From: Strigamia acuminata
Taxonomy: Eukaryota; Arthropoda; Chilopoda; Geophilomorpha; Linotaeniidae
Length of the DNA: 64,000 nt
Direction: 5' to 3'
Assembly: GCA_949358305.1 (NCBI GenBank)
Contig: CASHSZ010000030.1
Coordinates: 1-64,000 of the forward strand
A program made the translations under genes and the position numbers. Below are positions 37,849 to 51,300 of the stretch, one piece after another. The first letter of the stretch is position 1. Each line of letters starts with the position of its first letter. Below the pieces are notes generated by a model. It was not told the DNA's origin and did no database searches. It saw nothing but the letters and a program-made list of their open reading frames with translations.

Positions 37849-40800
37849 TCATACAAAATTCTCGTTCTTAAAACTGATGGTAGGCGCAGACCTGTACCTA
37901 TTGACAATGGTGTTTCCATTTCTTTTCAGCTCCTTAAGAATATTGATTTTACATTCCTGAAATACATTGGAGCAACTCAAATAATTGGCTTTGCTCGCAC
38001 TTTCGTATTGGGTGGACGAGAAGTTCTTGAATCGGACGTTGGGTTTTGTTTTCAAATCGTTCAAGAGACATTTGTTGGCGGACGTGGTCGGACTGCTCGG
38101 CAAACTGTTGACGGGCGACGTGTTTTCCAGCTCGGCAAAGCCGTCGGTGGTGTCCGATTCGTACGATTCGGTTATGCGGGGCAGCGACGTGGACAGTTTA
38201 CGCACGGGCGAAGGGATTGGAAATGGCAAGAAAGATCCGCTACGCACAGAGCTCATTTCAGTCTTGGGGAAACGTGACAGAGAATTCTCCACCCCTACTA
38301 GCCAGTATGTTCTCATTTCACCTTTCCCCTGAATAAAAACAAATTGATGTATTCAGTTCAAATAGAATAATTAGGTGTACAAGAAATACCTTGATTGGAA
38401 TGAGTCCTCTGTCTTCGACATGAAAGCCTTTGATTTTATCCAAAATAGTCTTACAAGCGTGACTTACGTGAATCTTAAGTGCTGTAGAATGAAAAAGGCA
38501 TGTTGTCAAGTTTGTTTGAAATTTGTTTTCATAGAAATGGATAAAATAGTGGCCTGTGTTTGAGGTGGATCTTTTGCTCCTGGTTCAAATCTGTCAACGT
38601 GCAAAAGGAGTTTTGGGTTGGATAAGAAAAGAAAATACACCACGTGTAAAATAATGCCATTTTTTTCTGTAAAAATTCAGTTTTCTTCGAAAAATAAATG
38701 CATTTTTAGATAGAAAAGTGCTATTTCAGATGAAAAAGTGCTATTTCAGATGAAAAAGTGCTATTTCAGATGAAAAAGTGCTATTTCAGATGAAAAAGTG
38801 CTATTTCAGATGAAAAAGTGCTATTTCAGATGAAAAAGTGCTATTTCAGATGGAAAAAGTGCTATTTCAGATGGAAAAAGTGCTATTTCAGATGGAAAAA
38901 GTGCTATTTCAGATGGGAAAAGTGCTATTTCAGATGGAAAAAGTGCTATTTCAGATGGGAAAAGTGCTATTCCAGGTGGAAAAAGTGCTATTTCAGATAG
39001 AAAAGGGCAATTTTAGATTTAAAAAAGGCATTTTTAAAGGGAAAAGTAAACTTTTAAGGTAAAAAAGGAAAATTTTTATATAGAAAAATTAAATATTTAT
39101 TTAGGCCACTATTTTGTTCACATTTTCAAACATATATGCTCACGTTGTCCGGAAGACTCCATTCTGGATGCTGTGTTTACCGTATCCCCAAAAAGGCAGT
39201 AACGAGGCATCATCATTCCAACTACACCCGCAGCGCAGGAACCAGAATGAATCCCAATCCTGAGTTTCAACAGTTCCTTAGGCCTGTCTCTGATCTCAAA
39301 GTTCTTTATAGCCTTAAGAAGATGCAGCGAAAGACGAGCGATTTCGCCCGCGTGCAAATCACCATTCCTAATTGGCAAACCGCTCACAACCATGTATGCG
39401 TCTCCGATAGTCTCCACTTTGTAAACATCGTAGTTGCCAATTATAGAATCGAACGTCGTGTACAGATCATTCAACAAATCAACCACCTGCAAACAAAACT
39501 CATCAACCGACCGAATTAATTCGACAAAACACCGATATACCCACATGGTTCAAAAATACGTATACCCAAGGTACCTAAAATTGAGTCAAACCTCGTTATA
39601 ACGAATTTATTGTTATAACAAATCGTTAAAAATGGCTTGGCCGTAGAACACCAGATTAACAAATTTTGATATAACGAGCCGCCCTAAGGTCACCCCCTTT
39701 GTGGGTGGACTGACCCAGAGTAGGGAAGGAGGGAGCTAAGTGGTGTGGGGAGAAAAGATACAGACGCCAGCAAGGGCAACCATGCCCGGTGCTGACTCCG
39801 CTCTCCTCACCATTCACCATTGCGACGCTCAGTAGCATGGCGATGAGCCTGCTACAGCTTCCATGAGCGGCTGCATGGGTCGTATTCGGGTAAGTATGAC
39901 ACGAATGTTATGTTTAACCGACCTCGTCATACATGGGGTTCACACCCTGTGTGTGACGGGTCGGTTGCCGGTGCGGCGTGCCATTACGGTACCCCTGCAC
40001 CCGGGTGACGGGATTCTCCAACCCCTAGACAAACATATTAAAGGCCAACAACCAACAATATGGAGTCTCTTGTCATTATTTACATGAGTATGCGTCCCAA
40101 ACCAGGATAACCAGTCTTCAGGTTACCTTGGCGAAGACCATACCAGTCACAAACAAACCGATTTCTCAGATCTCTTGCGATTCATTATAACGAGGCTCGA
40201 CTGTGTTGTAAAATATATTTTTGAACCGTATGGGGATAAACGTACTTGAAATGGGGTGCTCTTAGCCGAAAGACCAGTGAATCCCACAATGTCGCTGAAG
40301 TAAATGGTGACGGAGTCAAAACTTTCGGGAACCACCTGCTCGCCACGTTTTAACTGGTCCGCAACCGACCTTGACAAAGAGCGAAGATTTTGTATCTTGG
40401 TTGCACTGTTGAAAATACGTTTGACTTTACTTGGGTAACATTCGATGTAACAACGCATCCGTCTTCTTCTTCTCTTCCATGAGTTGGTGAGTTCTATCTT
40501 GGACCAATCCTTCCAAATTGTACGCGTATTTTTCCATTATGTTCAGCATGTTGTCGAATATACACGGTTTCCTGTAAGAGCATGGAATGTGTCATCGGTC
40601 AAGCGCGGGACCAATCTACTTACAATCCAACTTGCATTTCCTTTAACTTGACCCTAACTAATCGGAAATCGGGTCTTTCGTCCGGATCCTCCTGCCAGCA
40701 ATCCTGCATGCACCACACTATATAATCGGGGCAACTCAACTCTTGCGTCGAAGGCCGGAACATCTTCACGTGGTATTGACCCGGATCAATCACTCTGTCT

Positions 40801-43800
40801 AGAATTTCTGGAATGAATGTACAATATTTATAAATATTTATAAATATTTATAAAAAAAATCAGACTGGGGACTTTAACCTTTGTATGATAATGGAATATT
40901 GCCCCATGGACCGTTTTTGCCAATAAGTTCGTGCAAAATAAAACCGAATGAATAAACGTCGCCTTTTTGACTTCCGCGAGCCGGTGCCGAAGGATTCCTT
41001 AATAATTCTGGAGCTTTCCACAGAAACTCTAATAAAAAAAAATAAATAAATAAATAAATAAATAAATAAATACATAAATACATAAATAAAAATAAATAAA
41101 TAAATAAATAAATATATAGCAACAAACAAATAAATTCACTATACTTCTTTGATATATGTTTGTATTTGACAAGCGGTTTTCGTGCGAGCCCTTGAATTCG
41201 TGAAGACCATAATCGGATATTTGAAGGACCCACCGACTGTCCACTAAACAATTTCTTGGATTTAAATTTCCGTGCGATATTATTTCGCTATCGTGAATAT
41301 AAGTCATGCCCTGGATAGGAATTTTAATTTTATTTTTTTTAAAAATATTTTTAAGAAAAGAAACAAAAAAACTTTTCGCATACTTTGAGTAAATCGGCAA
41401 CTAACGACGCTATGAACATATTATCTAAATGCATATCTTCGTTCTGCATCACATCCTGCGTTAACAAATCACGACATAAATAAATAAAAGTTTTTAAAAT
41501 ACTCGAAATGGCACCTCTAAACTTCCTCTAGCGCAATACGGAGTGAAGATACAAACGTTAAACGGCTCAACGCATGCGCCAATAAATGGCACAAGATTGT
41601 CGTGTCGTAACTCGCGTACCTAAACAAAAAGAAATACAATCAATCAACCAATTTAAAACAAAATAACATTCTAACAATACTTGTTTAAGTTCCTTCCTGA
41701 TACTTCTCGTTAAATCTACACTTTTCTTATTAATGTGGCTTATTGCCAGTATGCTGCCGCGATACGCACCCACCTCCGTGTAGGCCCGTACGTAAACCGG
41801 TGGCTCGGACATGCTTTCCGCTATTAATGTACCGAAGATGCTGGACCGGCAAATTTGCACCTAAATTAAACGATTACGACTAATAAATGCAATAGAAAAC
41901 AACATCTCGCAATAAATAAATCAAAAATAATTGGCCCAAACACCAAAAACCTCATAAACAGAAACCATCAACTTTAATTCTTTTTATTTTCAATGTTACG
42001 CAACGAGACTCGAAGCCGAAACTCTCTTATTCCATTCCCAGAAAGTGCTCATGTCATTGACTCAACCGAATCACGTACATTGCATCACAAGTGTTGTTTT
42101 TTTTTGTCAATTTCAAGGTTGCAGAGTTAAAACTCGAATGCCGTTAGATGGCGTAATGCACAGTGTTCAAATAAAAGCACGAACCAGTTGAAACCAAAAG
42201 CGATGAACTCATTTAAACTGTACTATTCCTAACAAATTGCTAAGCCAAAAAGTTGACTTGATTCGAGAGGATTATTGGAGCAAGATCAAGAAGACACGTT
42301 TAATAACCAAGGAGAAAGCAAGGTTAAATGGATCACCTTAATTGAATTAACCACACCTGAGAATTAACGTGTGGACATTTGACCGCAACACGTGGCAAAG
42401 GGAAAAAAATTCACCACGTTTAGGTATTACGCAACAATGTAATTGAATGGCATTCTAGTGTTAAAATTCCTCACCAGTCGCGCGTAAAGTGCTAACGGTT
42501 GTCGACTTTGAGGGTTTTTCTTTTGATTTATTGCTTTTCATTTAATCCTGTTGTAAAAATTATTTAATATTCAAAGGATGTTGATGCACTCGGAATGATT
42601 GCTCGCATACATATTGTTTCATCGCTCAACAGTTTACCCTCATGGGCCACGTGCCAAGGCCAAAGAGCGGAGTTTGGAGTTTGCGTCGCTGTCATTGAAG
42701 CGCATTTGATGTTGTAAAAATTTGATTTGTCTCGTTGTAAAAATGGAATTGCTTCCCATAGGAATAGCGTGATTGCTCGGCAGACAAAACGTGCGTTTAC
42801 AAGTTTGCATTTCTACAAGTATTTTATTCTTTTGTTGTGCCGCCATCATGCGTGCTTGTGACGGAACTACTCACTAATTTGTAAATAAATGGTGGCATTA
42901 TTGACGATTTTGGTTTGTCATTCTTGCTTTGTGTTTTGTTGTTTGAATTGTGTATTTAACTCTGAATGAAAGGAAGAAATTAAAGAAGCAGATCTAGAAA
43001 CTGTTAGAAATATGAGATTTTCAAGATCCTGAACACTGATGCGGTAAAAAGGCATTTTAGTAACAAAAAATGGACCTTTTTGCACATAAGAAGGCATTTT
43101 TGTACATAAAAGTGGATTTTTTTTACATCAAGAAGACATTTTTGCAGATAAAAGGGCATTTTTGACATAAAAAGAACATTTTTGCACCAAAAATGCATTT
43201 TACACGGTTAGAGGTCCATTAATGCGCCTAAAATGCATTTTGGAGAGACTTTTACGATTTTCTATCACAGTTAAAATTGAGAAAAAACCGAGACCTAAAT
43301 CCTCCAAGATTTGAAAAAAATAAATTTTCAATTTAAATTTAAGAAGTTTGGAAATAAACATGGCGGCTCGGGCTCATTTAAATATGACTTACTGTGCTTT
43401 TGTTGGCCAGCATCTGATCGGAATCCGTAGGAATAATAGTAACATCCTTCATGTCTATCTTCCACAACAAACACGCCAACTCGTGCTCGTATCTGTAATG
43501 CCTGAAAATACACAATTGCATTTCTTGTAATCAAATTGAATAAACATCAGCCACGAGACCATTTGTCAACTCCGAGTGCAAACACTGCATACAAATTGCG
43601 TCGTTTTTTTCGTGCCGATAGATAAAATGAAGATTATGTTAATATTGTTAAAGCAAACAGCATTAAGCAAATCATGTGCATTTAGAGATTTTCTTGATCG
43701 ACCAAACGAGCTGGGAATATTTCATTACATCGCTGTGGAAAGCGGTGTCTTGTTCCGTGCTTGATTGGATCAACTTATATGAGCCTGAGAAAACCTCTTT

Positions 43801-45310
43801 AAAGAGAAATTTGCACCAAAAATCGTATATTAAATGGCGGGTTGGTAAAAAGGGGTAGGGAATTTAGTGGCTTGTGAATATTACACCACGGTACGTGGAG
43901 AATTGCAAACTTAACGTCCTGGTGAAGAGTTTGAATGAGCTTTTGAGCTCGATTTGCAAGATTACAATTTTTGTGTGTTGGATTTGGAGAAGAGATGGAC
44001 ATTTTGCTTTTTAGAAAATGAAAAAAAATGATATTTCAATTTTGTTTTGTTTTGTGTTAGTAGAGTTGGAATTGACGCAGACTGGTAGAGTAATGAGATT
44101 AAATAATTGTGTTGCATTGCAGCAAAGCCAAAGATGAAATGGCAGGCGGAGAATTTTTTTTTTTTTTTTTTTGCTTGTAATTTTAGACGAATGGATATTG
44201 AGATATTATGTTTAGAAAACTGTGCGTTTTATAAGACGTAGAAGAAAAAAATAGAAAGTTTTGAAGAATTAGAAAATAGGAATTTATATGAAACAAAAGA
44301 AAATGAGAATTTCGTAAAATTGTAATATAGAAAATTGAAGAAAAATGAGAAAAATGGATCAAAATGAGAAAATTGAAGAAAAATGAGAAAAATGGATCAA
44401 AATGAGAAAATTGAAGAAAAATGAGAAAAATGGATCAAAATGAGAAAATTAGAGCAAAATGGATCAAAATGAGAAAATTAAAGAAAAACGGATCAAAATG
44501 AGAAAATTAAAGAAAAATGGATCAAAATAAGAAAATTAGTGAAAAATTAAAGAAAAACGGATCAAAATGAGAAAATTAAAGAAAAATGGATCAAAATAAG
44601 AAAATTAGTGAAAAATTAGAGAAGTGAAAATTGGAGAAAAATGAAAAAACTGGAGAAAGATTAGAAAAGAGAAAATTAGAGAAATAATAGAAAATTGGAG
44701 AAATTAGAAATTGAAAAGTTAGAGAAAAATTAGAAATTGGAAAGTTAGAGAAAAATTAGAAATTGAAAAGTTAGAGAAATATTAGAGAAGTGAAAATTGG
44801 AGAGAAATGAGAAAACTGGAGAAAAATTAGAAAAGAGAAATTTAGAGAAAAAATAGAAAATAGAAAATTGGAGAAATTAGAAATTGAAAAGTTAGAGAAA
44901 AATTAGAACATAGAAAATTGAAGAAAGATGAGAAAATAGAAAATTGGAGAAAAATGAGAAAATAGAAAATTGGAGAAATTTGAAAATAGAAAATGTGAGA
45001 AATTTGAAAATAGAATAAAATTTTGAAAATATTGAAAAATGGAAATTGATAACATCAAAATACTGATAAAAAAAATAAAATAAAAAAAACGATAAAAAAT
45101 AAATAAAAAAACAATAAAAATATTCAATTAATTTACCTGACAACAAAAATAGCAGCAATGATGACGATACAGCCGCAAACACTACAAATCGCTATAACTT
45201 TCCAATCAGGTTTCGAAATGCATATCTCCCCTTCAAATCCGCAAGGAGGAATGCTGGATGGCGGTTTGTCTCCAATCCAATGAATGGGAAAAGTTAAATC
45301 GAATTCCTAA

Positions 45311-45347
<37 letters not shown>

Positions 45348-48300
45348 AATAAAAAAATAAAAAAAATTATAAAACTTTTCACTCGACCTCACATTGATTG
45401 AAAAGACTTGAGCAAATACCCCGAAATCTTAATAGACCTGCAACCCAACCTCTTTCTCTCACAGAAGGATTTTCAAAACTCAATTACTTTATTTCGCCTA
45501 ACGATCATCTCTCTGAGCCCCGCATTTTCGTCAACAGGAAATATTCACGACCAAAACCTATTATTTCCTACATTCGAACCGGAAAGGGCAATAAAAACTC
45601 ACTGGAATAGAAGAGTTTTCTCTATAGATAAATCCACCGACGGGTTTCATCCTTCGTTTAGCCGGCGAAGTTTCGTCCTCGACTAACGCCAACACAGTAT
45701 AGTTTCCTTCCGAATCCCCATTTTCATCCACAAAAACTGTAGAGCCTTGAATACCTGCCAAACAAATCAAAAATAAAATAAAATAAAAAAATGAAAAAAA
45801 TGTAAAAAAAAGTCAAAGTTTTGACATTTCTCATCAGAAAAATACATATATCATATTTTCAGAATACAAATTGACCTGCTTACTCTCAAAAGACCGTCCT
45901 CTGATGCGATTGAAGATGGCCGTTCCATTTCGAGGGTCATCTCCCTTCGCCAAAACTTCGCTCAATGCGCGCGCGTAAATCATGACAGCATCGTATGCGT
46001 GAGCGGCGTAAATGGGCACCTACAACAGATAATTCGGTTACTTTATGTGACAATTCAATAAATCTCCATTCCTTATTCAATTTGGAGCCCCGACAGAGGG
46101 GCTCGATACTGAGTTTCTACATTATAGTAACTAAACATTCTAAATAAATGGTCTATTTAATACATTTTAAAGAAAAGATGAAATTTTTGATTAGATTTGT
46201 TTCATTTTCTTCTAATAATGTTAGATTGATGCTAAACTTTAAAAAGAAAATCAATTGAAGCCGCATTCGATGCTTTTTTAAGCATTGGTCACTTTGTAGG
46301 TCAATGTTTTTTTCTCAAAAACTAATCACTTAAATTTAAGCCGCAATTACAATTTTACTGAAAAAATTGGCGGCATTCACCCCAGTTTACGATAAGGGGC
46401 CGTCCATAAATTACGTAACGCTAATTTTTGGATTTTTAGACCCCCTCCCCCCTGTAACAAAATCCTAACAAATCCACAAACCCCCTTAGAAAATTATGTA
46501 ACAAAACTAACCAACCCCCCCCCCCCCCCCCAATTTTGATATACAGTATATTAAATACAAATTTAGTACTTTTCAATTTTCTACATTTTCACACTTACAT
46601 TTTTGTTAATAATTGTTAAAATGAATATTTCGACTTTAAACTTCATCTTCCCAAGGAAAAAAAAGAATAATAAATCAAGAAGCAATTATTTAAGTTAAAT
46701 TTTCAAATTTTTAATAAGTAACTCCCCTTCCCCCCCTAAGACGTTACGTAATTTATGAACGACCCCTAAGTCTGTTGCTTCGTTGCCATGAACCAAAGAT
46801 AACATGGACACACATCCACTTGATCAGTGCGTTTTGCCACCGATGGCGCCACATAATGTATACCCGCACTGTATTCTGGGGTTACGACAGGTAACAAACA
46901 TGCTTAGTTGGCAAGCAATGTCATCCAATCAGCGCACAGAACAACGAATCAATAGGAAATGACACACGGATACGTTTCCATGTTATCCTTGGTTCACGAT
47001 TAAACTCTTCAACGAAAAGCACACTTTTAAGAGAAATTAAATTCGTTTTTGACGCTGTTAAGTGTTATGCGTTATGATTGCGGAGATGCGTTGCAATATT
47101 TAGGCAAATAGGATTATAAGCAGCAGGTTTGTGTTAAATGGGCAAACTTTAGCGATGATTGGAGGTAATTAAGGCTACTTAATTAGGAAAATGGGCACTC
47201 TTGCAGTGATTTCATGTTGGTTTTGAGCAATTAAGACTTAAAGCGAGTCGATTTCACCTGAACTGTGTCGAAGATCTTTTCATTGTAGGGGATTTGAATA
47301 AATTTAGCCATTTCGATTTTCAGCTTCGCTTTGAAGTCGGCGTATTCAGAACTGGTTGCTGCGTACGGCGTCACTTTCAACACTGATCGAAAGGGTTCAG
47401 TGATGGATGAAGTTGGGATGTCGCCATCGATTTCTACGAATTTGTAATCCGATGCTGGAAAAATAGAAAATGCAAAAAATATTCAAACCAAATATTTAAA
47501 TAATTTTAAAAAGTAATTAAAATCAAACTTACGCTGTAACATGTATTGATAGGGCATTGTGAGGTTGTAAACTTCATCGTCCACCGATATAATCACGTAA
47601 TTGCCGTGCGACAACATGCCTGCATTGTACATCAGTCGAACGAAATCCACCAAAGCAATGCTGTCGCCGATGAACACATAAACTGAAAAATTAACAAAGT
47701 TCACCCATTTTTTATTTATTTTTAATTATATAAGTATATTTATTTGACACGAACAATGGATGAGAAAAGGGCCCCATAAATCATAAATCCATCTCAGATG
47801 ATGCTGGGCAGTGTCCTCCGGTGACAAATGGAAAATTTCTTACTATTTTTTTTTATTTTATAATCCAATCAAACCATTTTTGTTACACACTGTTATTAAG
47901 CTCGCTAAAGAACTTGATACAGTGTTGACAGCATTAAAGAGCCTTGACTTTTGGCCACTGAATGCGAATCAATCATTTCTGAGAGCACGAATAATAAAAA
48001 AAAGTCATTCAACTCAGCACATTGTGAGGGCAGTAAAAGGGTCAGTTTACTTGAAAACAGTAACAAACATCTATCATACCTGTTTTTCTATCATTTTTGT
48101 TTTTAGAAAATTCGATTTTTGTGTGTTATTGAACAAGATAAAAGATAAATTGAAGCCTTGTTTTTGTTTACGAACTAAGCCTGTGGGCTAACAGATGCGC
48201 AGACACCTCCTTCTCGCTCATTAGCGTCACGTGTTTACATAAACCACGAAACCAAAGTTGTTGACCTTCCTCAATGTCTGATTACATGCAAATTAAATGT

Positions 48301-51300
48301 CTCAAGTTATTTAATTAACATAGACAGTATTCATGTGAAAAATCTGCAACTTTTACAAAACATTGAGCTTGTTACTAACTCAGGGGTGAAAGTAAGCCGG
48401 AACCCCCAAAAATGCCGTCGGAAGTGGATGTGAAGAAAAGGGACAACGTGTTAGCGTTAGCGTAAAACCAAAAGTGGTCCCGTTAAAGTTTGTTTACGGT
48501 GTAGGCACACTGCGCCAGGTAGTGCTCATACATTAATGACATCATAGAAACTCATAATAGTGCTCAACCAACTGCGTTCCATCGAGACATTTTAGACTTC
48601 TAAGTTAAACCTGATGTTTAGAAAGTCTAATGAAACGGTCATGTCTGTCTGTCCATCCGTCGTCATCGATTCCTCCAAAACTATAGCAGCTAGAGCCAAA
48701 CGGGCAACTGCAATGAACTCAGCATACCTATATTACTATCCTAAGGTGTTTTCGTACTTCTCCGACCTCCAGTTTATTAAAAAAACCCGTTTTAGTACAC
48801 TTTTAGCCTTTTTTTTTATGGAAATGACGTCACACGACGTCATTTCCGTAAACGAAGGAAGTACTTTTTTTTACGGAAATGACGTCATATGACAGGGTTT
48901 AGAAGTCTAATATGCAATGCTTCCCTGCATTACAGATGTTTACTTGCTTCTACTTTAACTCCTGTCTGAACTTGACAAAAGGTGCAGATTTAAAGAAAAT
49001 GCGGAAGTAAAATTTGTTGTTTTATGTTAGTAAATTTGTGGAGAGATGTGTGGTTTTGATTGAGAAATCAGGTCTGATGATGCTATCATCATTTGCATGT
49101 CTGCAGGAAAACATGATACTGATCTCGTCCTGCAAAACAATGCCTATTTGTTTAATACCGTATACAACATTGCATGTAAATGTTGTTAATATACCCGTAG
49201 TGCGTGAGAACTATCACTGCTGCGAAGCTTTGTGCTGAAATGTAAACCCACCAAATTTATTTCCTTTCTTGCCTAATCAGGAAAGAAATAAATTTGTGGT
49301 TTCTAAAGGCTTTACATTTAAATTTATTTTAATCATATGCAAACACTAGAGCGATTTTTCAAACTGCTTGTGTTTGTATTGCCATTTTACTAGTTACTTT
49401 TAGAGTGTTTTCGTACAAAGTACCTGCAAAACTAGATTAACCAACCGCTCGTAAATCATTCCTAAGTCTGTGACATCGAGATTATATTATGTACACTATT
49501 TTCCCTTAGTTTTACACTAAAAATCCCTGGCTTTTACATTCACTGATTTTTTTTGTGATATCACAAAACCGAAACAGAAACATTTAAAACACGACTTTTA
49601 GACTTCTAAACTCTATGTTTAGAAAGTCTAATAAAACGGTTCTGTCCGTCCGTCCGTCCGTCCGTCTGTCTGTCCGCATCAACTCCTCCCACTTATCTCA
49701 ACTTTAAGTTACTCGATTCAACTTTCTACGTTCTTTCTACTTTAAAAACATACACAATGAATAGCGCTTTAAAAAAAATAAAACTCACTTCTCGTCTTCC
49801 TGTATGTTTTCTCTATAGTCTCTTTGATTTCCTCCTGCAACGATGTTAGGTAATCAGGCAGAAAAAGAACAGATTGCACTGTCACCCCATTCTCTTTGGC
49901 TAAACCCTGTAGAAAGAAAAATTTGCATCATTTAACGAACACATAGGCCCATTAGGATTGTATTTAAATCGCTTTTCAATATTTATGAACCACTGGAGAG
50001 CTTAATTAGCCATTACTTAAATCTCATCTTGGAGAGTTTTCAAACATTTAAGACAAATCTTATCTCCACATGTATAGAGTGATTTATTGGCGCCGATTTT
50101 CATAAATAGCGAAATTACCGATTTCATAAATCAAAAGACGTTTGGGATGAAAAAATTGAGTTTGCGGTAAAATGTGCAGTGCACGTTTTAATCTACAACT
50201 TACTCGTAATGCTTCGGCAATCTCCAGCCAAACGGATCGATGTCCCACAATCATAGTTATGTGATTCCAATTATAGGTTTGCAATAAAGCCATTACAAAT
50301 TTGGATACTTTGCTGCTCGGAGGCAAAGTTCGAGCAAATGTTGGAAATTGAGTTTTATCAGACACGCGTCTATCGGAGCATTTCTATAATTAAGAAACAA
50401 ACACAAAAGTTAATTGCATAGAAATATAAGCAACAACCCTAGTGGTTAAGATAATATTAAAAAGTTTTACCGGTCTCATGTCAAAATGATGGATTGCATC
50501 AGCCGTATGTTGAATAAGAAAAAGTTAAATAGGAAAGTTGTGATGCATTAAAAAATGCTTAAAAGGAAGTAATTTGATGGATATTGTGATACAGTTCCTT
50601 TAAAGCATGTAATAACAACAAATTAATGTATTTTTTTCTATGTAAATATTTTCAAGGAAACAAAAAAGTTGACATTTATGCTTCCCAACTGTGAATTACA
50701 ATTGATTTCTACTCAGCAGGAAATCCATACTCCTAAATTCAACACAAGTCAGCTGAAGGGGAATGTGTTTTTCTCTATCCAATTCCACAGCAACTGTTTT
50801 ATAGTTATGGCTTGTGAGTTTTTTTTTTTGCTAAAACCTAAACCAGCAAAATGGTTTTCTATAAATTGTCATTGCTTCCATAAGAAAAAGCTCCATTAGA
50901 TAAGGAAATTATGTTCCACACTTCTGTGAATACGAAAATTCCAAATCAAACTGCACAGAAAGAAATAAGCTAAAAATAACGTGCACATCTAGTTCTGGTT
51001 GACTACTTTCTAACTCAGCTGTCAAACCTCCTGAAACACTCAAACAGCATCAGTAGTGGTGCAACAACCACAGCCATCCGGGTCAAATTCGTGTTAAATA
51101 TTATACATAAAGCAGCGGATCACCCAACAGGTGAATGAAGAGTCTCAAAAAATCAAAACGGAAACTAGATTTATTTTATTTTAATGTTTTTTTAATTAGT
51201 ACAAAAATGTAAAATAATAATAGCAAGAACAAAGAAAAATTCTGTTGTGTTCTACGCTGTTATTTTTATAATTGAAAACAGTTCCATTCGTAGCCCATCC

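Noticed and set aside
38714-39010. CRISPR-like appearance of regular repeats
   Set aside because: Eukaryotic intron; units are contiguous with no unique spacers.
38818-39062. Repetitive MLFQMEKV-type peptides
   Set aside because: Translation of a minisatellite whose unit is divisible by three in its second half.
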